NCBI GenBank assembly: GCA_015680685.1
Contig: MNCI01025358.1
Location: 149,776 to 213,775, forward strand
DNA: 64,000 nt
From: Gnetum montanum
Taxonomy: Eukaryota; Streptophyta; Gnetopsida; Gnetales; Gnetaceae
Reading direction: 5' to 3'
Part shown: positions 57,766-64,000 of the stretch, piece after piece
How the letters are laid out: each line of letters begins with the position of its first letter
How positions within the stretch are numbered: position 1 is the stretch's first letter
Notes under the pieces: model-generated
Told to the model about the DNA's origin: nothing
The model's database searches: none
What the model saw: the letters and a program-made list of their open reading frames with translations, nothing else
Translations under genes and position numbers: made by a program

Positions 57766-57917
57766 AAAGGCATGTTCTAATTATAACCCACTCTTTTTCC
57801 TTGACCAACTTCATCATGCAAACCTGTTCCATTCAATGGTAGAAATGTGCCAACATGTATCAAAGTGTTATAAGTGACACATAAAACGTTAATCCTTGGC
57901 TATGTTTAAGATCATAG

Positions 57918-60830
57918 ATGGTGCCAAAGAGGATACCAAAAGTAGGATCATCTTGACCATAGGATAAATGGCCACAAGGGGAAATGGGCCAGTAGCTGCA
58001 AGAGCCCCAAGAAGAAGAAGCAAAAACACATGCAATGGGACCTCTTTGGGAGAAGCCCAAAGTGGAATTTGTCCATCAAATTCCCACCGCAGAAATCAAC
58101 CAGTCTAGGCAAGACGAGGTGCTAAGGCTTGGACTGAGTTTGAAGGTCACCTTGACCAAGGCGTGCTTAAGATAAATTCGTTTAAAGGAGGTCCAAATTG
58201 TGGTTCTCCAAGAACTTAACTTTGGTCCCTTCTTAGACCTGGCACCAAAAGAGGTGAAAATACAACTACAGGGATCTCCCATGTGGCCTATCCTCAATTC
58301 CAATGGGGAGTGGTACATGGGAGAGACCTACCTCTTCTAAAATCATCAACAAGCAAATGCCACGGTGAAAATCAAGGACATTAATGTGTTCTATTTAGTC
58401 AAGGCCATTGCTGAGGCCCTCAGGTTGCTAGGTAGTGGGGCAACTTTGGCATAGATTTCCACACAAGTGGACCCTAATGTTAAAAAGGAATGGATCAAAC
58501 GGTGTTACGGAGTGGATTGTAAGAAGTACAGTGCACTCACCAAGGTAGAGAGGGCCTATTTCAAGATGGCAACCTACCACCTAAACCCAATGATGAGGCC
58601 AAGTAAGATCACAACATTTTCTACTTGTGTGTGTGCCACTCTAAGTAGAGAATTCCCAGACAACCTCCCATAGCTTATCTTCCTAAAGATTAAGAAGAGA
58701 TTCAAAGATAATGAGCATGGGAAGTAGACACTTCCCTTTCCATGTGTCATCAAAAAACTTTGCTAAAGGGGAGGAATAGCTTGTTATGCGAATGACACTC
58801 TTCGTCATGCTCTTGTTGCATTCTAGTAGGAGATGATGAAAGATAAAGTGCCTGCCAAGTTACTTGAAGAGGAGCAGCCACCACTACCACCACCTACTCA
58901 AGAGACAATGCCAAAGGCTCATGTTGCGATTAAGCGCATGAAGAGGCCCCATGAGCAACTCCTACAGCAACAATAGGAAGGACCAAGTGGTGGCAAACCT
59001 TTTAATTTACTAACCAACTTTGAACCATTTGAATGAAGTAACCGAAACAATAAGTTGGTTGGAAGAGATTGTGCCACTACATTCAACATAAAGGATGCAA
59101 GCATCCATGAGATTGAATCTAAGTGCCTGAGAGGTGATAGTGTCCATCCTTGGACAATAGAAATTCTAAAAGATCTTTGGAAATGTCGCTACTTTCTTGG
59201 TATGCTTGGAAGAGGACAAAGGGGCGACTATCTTGGTGATGCAACACCATGGACAAGAACATTGACAGAGGAGGTGGCCAATCAAATTTTAGTGGCCTTA
59301 AACGCTCCTGCAACCACCATACTAAATATTTCTATACTCAAAGACATGCAATTGTCTGCAAGAGCAAGTAGAAAGAGGCTAAGTGCAACCTAACACAAGA
59401 AGGTGTTGGACCAACTAATGGAATTGGGTAGTTGCTTTTGGAGATCTTTGATCTCTTGGAAAACATCAGTGCTACCTAGTTAAAGTTATTGGAGACCAAG
59501 AGAAAGTTCATTATTGTCAACACCTAACTTGAGATAGCCACAACCGAAAACCAATGATTGGTTGTTAAAGTTGTGAAATTGAGAGCTTGCTTGGTCAATT
59601 CTACCATTCAACCAAGTAATTTCAAGAGATGAATCTTTCTTACAACTTTATAATAAACTCAAAGAGGCTAAGAATTTGAAGGAGATGGTGGTTTTTGATG
59701 TGTCCTTATCAGAGGCTTTGACCTTCAACACAGATAAGGACTTGTCACAAGTTCACAAGGAGAACCTCACTCTAACCAAGGACATTCATTGCCTATGCAA
59801 TGTCCAAGCACAAAAAAATCAAATGGTTGAATTTGTGTGACAACAGTAGTAGTAGATTACCAAGGTAAACATGGACTTGAAAAGGTTGGTAGTAAAAAAT
59901 CACAATCTCTCAAAGGAGGAAGTCTATGCCCTTTGCTAGAAAATAGCCATTGAGGTAGCTATGTAGAAGAATGATGTCTTGAAATTTGAACATATAAAGA
60001 ATCATTATAGGAACTAGGTTGAACTCCTCAAGAAGGTAAATGAAAAGGAGATTCAACTAGCAAAGGAAAAAATGAATGAGGTTCTCCAGAAACTCTAACA
60101 AAGAGGAAATGTATGGAAACCAATCTTTGATAGATTGAATGCCTACAACAACGTAGAAATCCACCTAAAGGAGTTGCAGATTGAAGAGATGATGGAATAC
60201 ATGGAGCTTTCCAACCTCCATTATGCAAAATTGGCAATGCTGATAGCAAGAAGGTTGCAGTCAAAGTTGGAGAAATAGGTGGCCAATGTGTACCTTCTCT
60301 ACGAGGTCAAGTTCAAGCATCACAAGGACATGAAGCAAAAGCTAGAAATAGCTAATGCAAAGCTTGAAGTTCTCAAGAGTTAATTTATAGATCAACAATC
60401 AATTGCTGAGAACCTAGCTAGGAGGATGAATGACTACCAAAAACTATAGAACCATGTCAAGATGTATGATGTCGAACAAAAAAATTGCAACCTAGTTTGT
60501 CAATGCCAAGGAATTGTTTCTAGCAATGTCCTATCCATGGGATGTCCTCATACTAGCCTACATTGGTGATGTCATGTAGACTATGTAAAACCAATGGAGC
60601 AAGAAGGAGAAGATGAAGGAATTATTAAATGTCTTTTACCTTCCACTAGAAGTAGCTACTACAATAGGATAGTCGCAACCATTACCTTAGCCTCAACTAC
60701 CACTACCACATGTATTGGAGGCTAGAGAAGATCCTTCACTATTCTAGAAGCCTTGACCTCTTGGTATTGTTTAAGCTTCTCTTCATCTTTAACCATTAGA
60801 GGATTTCCAACTATCTAATTTTGTAAGGGT
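57918..60830 (+). pseudogene. element E aORF
   Basis: ATG at 57918 (GTG CCA AAG AGG follows). It has LQGSPMWPILNSNGEWYMGETY near 58270-58340, RAYFKMATYHLNP (58550-58590) and TLPFPCVIKKLC (58730-58765), so the N-terminal globular domain is shared with A, B and D. A Gln/Pro/Lys segment and a long coiled coil follow (59380-60500; LEIANAKLEVL, LAKEKMNEVLQ type sequence in broken frames). The most diverged of the four copies. Function unknown. Confidence 0.7.
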
Positions 60831-61000
60831 GTTAAATTTCATTCTCATGAACATCCATTTTTGTAATTATTCTAATTTTGTACAATCGAGCACTTAGAGT
60901 CAGTTAGTGAGTCAATCTGTCTATGGTTCCATACCTTCCCAATTTTGTAAGAAGCTCAATCCTACTTTTGTTTCCTCGAGAATGAGTTTTCAATTAGTTG

Positions 61001-61009
61001 TGGGGATAT
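61001..61009 (+). other. element E polypurine tract
   Basis: GTGGGGATA directly before the 3' LTR; CTCGAGAATGAG upstream corresponds to CTTGAGGACAAG. Confidence 0.8.
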
Positions 61010-61878
61010 GATGAATCATGTGAAGGGTTTCATTGATGCATCCTCGTCGATGCATGGGTTGATGCATTGACTTAATGTCTATCTTTGCCTATATAAATGC
61101 ATGTACCCATTGCATTTATGACATTGTTAAGTTAGTAGAGTAACTAAGTTCTTGCAGTTTCATTCCATAAGAGTTAGAATATTTTCTAAGTATCCACAGT
61201 ATGACTTCAAGGATTATACAAATCCTTGTTTGAGAATCAATGTACTTGGACATCTTGATGTGATGGCAGTAAAGATGAGATTCTTGAAACTCCTTGTAGC
61301 ATTTAGAATAGATTAATATTTTCCTTTCATGTACTTTACATTCATGTTCTTAGTTAATTAATATGCTTAATTAATACACATGAATATGACTACCTTAAAC
61401 ATATCGTTAACGCTTGGTAATCCCAATAGTGTTATCGCTTGGTTCGCCTAGTAGCTTAATAGTTGGTAATCTAGTAGCATCTTAACGAGTTTAGGATGTG
61501 TATGAAAGCTGGGCCCAAATACTTATGTTAGGAAGTAGATTAAGACATTAGATAGTTACTTAGATTAATTCAAAATTAAATACTTCATTTCACACTTAGA
61601 CTTAATCTGATAAAATATTAAATTAATACAAATCNCATTTCACACTTAGACTTAATCTGATAAAATATTAAATTAATACAAATCATGTCCCTTGGCTTAC
61701 ACTTAACCATACACTCGAACCTACACAAGTGAAACCAAGAAGACAATGATCACATTCTTAGATCACTACCTTTGCTCTTGTGCATTTCGAGAGCCAAAGT
61801 CCATGGACTTCGACCAGATTGCTAGTGCAATGCTTGTGATTTGTATGGTTAAGCATAGGGACTACTTGTTGCTCATCA
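61010..61878 (+). repeat. element E 3' LTR
   Basis: 869 bp including an artefactual-looking 49-bp duplication around an N at 61635. U3 has TTGATGCATCCTCG, TCGATGCATGGG and TTGATGCATTGAC; TATA 61090-61098. Confidence 0.92.
61586..61684. repeat. 49-bp exact duplication around a single N
   Basis: 61586-61634 and 61636-61684 are identical, with N at 61635 between them; the 5' LTR has one copy. It looks like an unmerged contig overlap. Confidence 0.85.
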
Positions 61879-63660
61879 AAAATCCTACTGAAGGTCTTTT
61901 GTGAGATTACAGGTTCTACAATTCTTGGAATGAATATAATGAATTAAATTAAGAATAGTAAATTTCATGTAATCATGAGGAGATTCTAGAATTTTTTTCC
62001 CCTCACTTGAAAGTTTTTTCACTACATCTATATTATCATGAGTATTCAAGAGAAGATCAATGTAAGAGTTACATTGATGCCTAGTAAAAGTGAAATGAGA
62101 AGAGAAAGAAAATTTGTTGATATAAAAAATTATTAAAAAATTAAAGAAATGATCCCACTCTAATAAATGAATACCCCTTTGATTTGTCATATGATTAATA
62201 AATGATCTTTTGTGAACTACATAAAGCTATTTACTAAAGTTAATTGAGAATTCTAAACAAGCCTTTAAATCTAACTTTGTCCAACATGAACATTAAAATC
62301 CCCACAAAGAAAAACTTTACCAAGCCTAGAGAGTTCTACAACATCTTAACTTAGGTTTTAAAAAGGATGCACTCATGAAAGATTAGTAGAATTGTAGATC
62401 AAAGAATCCCTCAAAGCAAAATAACAAAAAGCAATATAAAAAACCTTTGAAATACCTTGAACTTGAATCCACAAATATTGATTATTATCATAAAATTTGT
62501 GCACCTTAATGAACTAATCTCTAGACTTCTTAATTAAACAAGAAACACCATCAAAAGGTCTACTTCTCATCTTGGAACACTTATTTCTAATAGGAATTAT
62601 ATGGAATTGTGGAATAGATACAATCAAAGAATTTTCTTCTTTCCAAGTCTAAAAAATAAAAATAAACATATCAAAACCACTAAAGAAATGACTAGTATCT
62701 AAAGTAGCAACTTTATTAGCTAATGAACCTTCAACATTAAGGAAACAAAACCTAATAGGAGAAAATACCTATTTTAGAGGATTTTCCCTATCTTCGATGA
62801 ATGCAATGTATTTATAGTTTAAGTAATCAATTTTACTTTTAGCATGAGTTTGTTTAACTTTCTGTCATTCTTCTTGTTGTTTTGCAGAATCTTTTTTGGT
62901 CAGGTCTTCATTAATTCAAATGTTCTATCCTTTCAAGGTATTTTTGTTATTCTAAACCTTATTTCTTCTATGCCAATTAGCAAACTTATCAATAATTTAA
63001 TAAATTTTATCCCCCTTAGGACCAAGACTATTTGTACTAATTATCAAGGTAGAAGAAATGTGCGTTCGTTTTGTAAAGAAATCAGGCATGACCTACAAAA
63101 GATCCTCACCCTATTCTTTAGGAATTCCCATAATTTGAAGATTCTAAATTTTGTCATGTTTTTCTTCATCTTCACACATTTTTTTAGTAACTACTTCTAA
63201 GTTAGAGTGAGTAGTTGTTATTTTTGACTCAAGATAATCCAACTTTAATTGCATAGTATTCATATTTGTTTGAAGTTAAGTTGCTTCAAGATTTGACAAC
63301 AAATCCTTCAACTCTACACTGGTTGAAATGGTTTGTACCTTTTTGACCACGGTTTCAACCATGGATTCCAATTGCACAATCTTGGATGCCACGAAGTTGA
63401 AAGTTGCAACCATGTTATTCCTTCGTTATGAGAAATCGTAAATCTTGTCATTGAAACACTACTTGTATTTCCCCAAACTACTTGAAACGAAATACATTGC
63501 TTTCTTGACCTTGGCATACAAAATGCCAAATCCCAAATCACTAAAATGTTGAAAGCCCAAATTAGATTTGCGATCTACCAAATCACCCAAATTCCAAAAT
63601 CATCAACAAAATCACCAAATCTCAAATTAAAAAATGAAGACCTAATTGGAGAGACTATGA
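61879..63660 (-). pseudogene. LINE piece 1: ORF1-like region and AP endonuclease
   Basis: Minus strand from the right: a coiled-coil stretch (IVQLESMVETVVKKVQTIS), NLQIMGIPKE.GEDLL (63119-63143, L1 ORF1-like), INEDLTKKDSAK, then the endonuclease: FLNVEGSLANKVATLD (about 62700-62752), KVFLCGDFNVHVG with the GDFN motif (62292-62303) and TFTRHQCNSYIDLLL (62047-62061). The frame continues in piece 2 beyond element E. The 5' end is not identified; plus-strand frames here are shadows. Confidence 0.8.
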
Positions 63661-64000
63661 AGAATTCTAAAGCATTTGCTTTTTTTTTTATGTGATGATT
63701 TATATAAATCCTTGTCAAAAGACATCACTTCACACTACATATTTTTGTAGATTATTGGATTTATTATCCTAAATAAGGGTTTTATACCAATGATTTAGGC
63801 TATCTTGAATTTGATAGAATTAATGTTTTTCATGCCCACTATTTTTCTAAATCTTTTTTATTTATCAAACTAGCTAATTCTAAAATGATTGAGAAATCAT
63901 TGAATCTTAAATTTTTCATGGATTAGTGTAATACTTTGATTGCTAGACTAGAAAGTGGATTTTGATTTCTATTCTTCTTATGACTCTAAAATTCCTTAAT
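63661..64000. other. AT-rich end of window, unassigned
   Basis: May be the LINE 5' region or flanking DNA. No coding frame or repeat could be supported. Confidence 0.4.

Larger units (their letters stand above)
54191..57860. mobile_element. foreign block inside element E carrying gene fragments
   Basis: No match to the other family members. It carries AT-rich sequence with a 17-bp direct repeat (54194-54210, 54264-54280), a stretch of AGTTACAAC-type repeats (55450-55750), a GC-richer part with an expansin-like fragment, a LINE zf-RVT fragment and a citrate synthase fragment. Element type unknown: a Helitron-like capture, several independent insertions, or an assembly join are all possible. 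Boundaries are approximate. Confidence 0.5.
45258..61878 (+). mobile_element. element E: 16.6-kb Athila/Tat-like Gypsy element inserted in the LINE
   Basis: LTR pair 45258-46089 and 61010-61878 with a perfect AAAAT target duplication (45253-45257, 61879-61883). PBS, gag, protease, RT, RNase H, integrase, spacer, aORF and PPT are all recognisable, all with stops. About 3.7 kb of foreign DNA (about 54.2-57.86 kb) lies between spacer and aORF. The LTR differs from A, B and D in its U3 motif. Confidence 0.92.

Noticed and set aside
62844-63200. 118-codon plus-strand Phe-rich frame
   Set aside because: Antisense to the LINE ORF1-endonuclease region.
1-64000. tRNA, rRNA and bacterial-type operons
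   Set aside because: None seen; the tRNA-like segment at 10870-10915 is part of a SINE-like element and the tRNA-Asp matches are retroelement primer sites.

Overview
This is a stretch of plant nuclear genome: AT-rich, one spliced host gene, and a very large pile of decayed retrotransposons. The host gene is a Shaker-type outward-rectifying K+ channel (SKOR/GORK type), which fixes a vascular plant. The old nested elements and low gene density suggest a large-genome seed plant, perhaps a gymnosperm (inference).

Layout. 1-4755: no recognisable gene; probably the following intron of, or DNA downstream of, the channel. 4756-9429 (minus): six channel exons, from the start codon into the C-linker; the cyclic-nucleotide-binding, ankyrin and KHA parts are not visible. 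About 9430-10620: GC-richer leader and promoter, with a minus-strand TATA box at 10145-10151. 10682-11066: a 57-bp tandem duplication and a SINE-like element. From about 11.07 kb to at least 63.66 kb the window is a nested transposon cluster.

The outermost layer is one L1-type LINE on the minus strand, cut into four pieces (61879-63660, 43873-45257, 33915-34632, 11068-11656) that read through in order as ORF1, endonuclease, reverse transcriptase and C-terminal Cys-rich region. Three LTR elements split it: A (minus, 11657-33914, TSD CACAA/CACAG), D (plus, 34633-43872, TSD ACTGA/ACTAA) and E (plus, 45258-61878, TSD AAAAT perfect). Element B (plus, 13328-22473, TSD ATAAC/ATAGC) sits inside A. 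A further, CpG-rich LTR (C) starts inside B's 5' LTR and runs into a 635-base assembly gap.

A, B, D and E belong to one Ty3/Gypsy family of Athila/Tat type. The primer-binding site matches tRNA-Asp, the RT has an FLDGY motif, a CTTGAGGA...GTGGGGG tract precedes the 3' LTR, and no chromodomain is visible. The order is LTR, gag, (protease, RT, RNase H, integrase), a 1.4-1.7 kb non-coding spacer, an extra ORF (here aORF: globular N-terminus plus long coiled coil), PPT, LTR. A and E keep a full but broken pol; B and D have lost RT-RNase H-integrase yet keep gag parts and aORF.

The most striking observation is in the spacer. Each element has a promoter-like block (short repeated motifs, then TATATATA) upstream of aORF, and its motif matches the motif in that same element's LTR U3: GATATC-like in A, B and D, but TTGATGCATC-like in E. 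This suggests aORF is expressed as a separate transcript under the same control as the LTR. Just before aORF, element E also carries a foreign block of about 3.7 kb with fragments of host genes (expansin-like A, citrate synthase) and of a second LINE.
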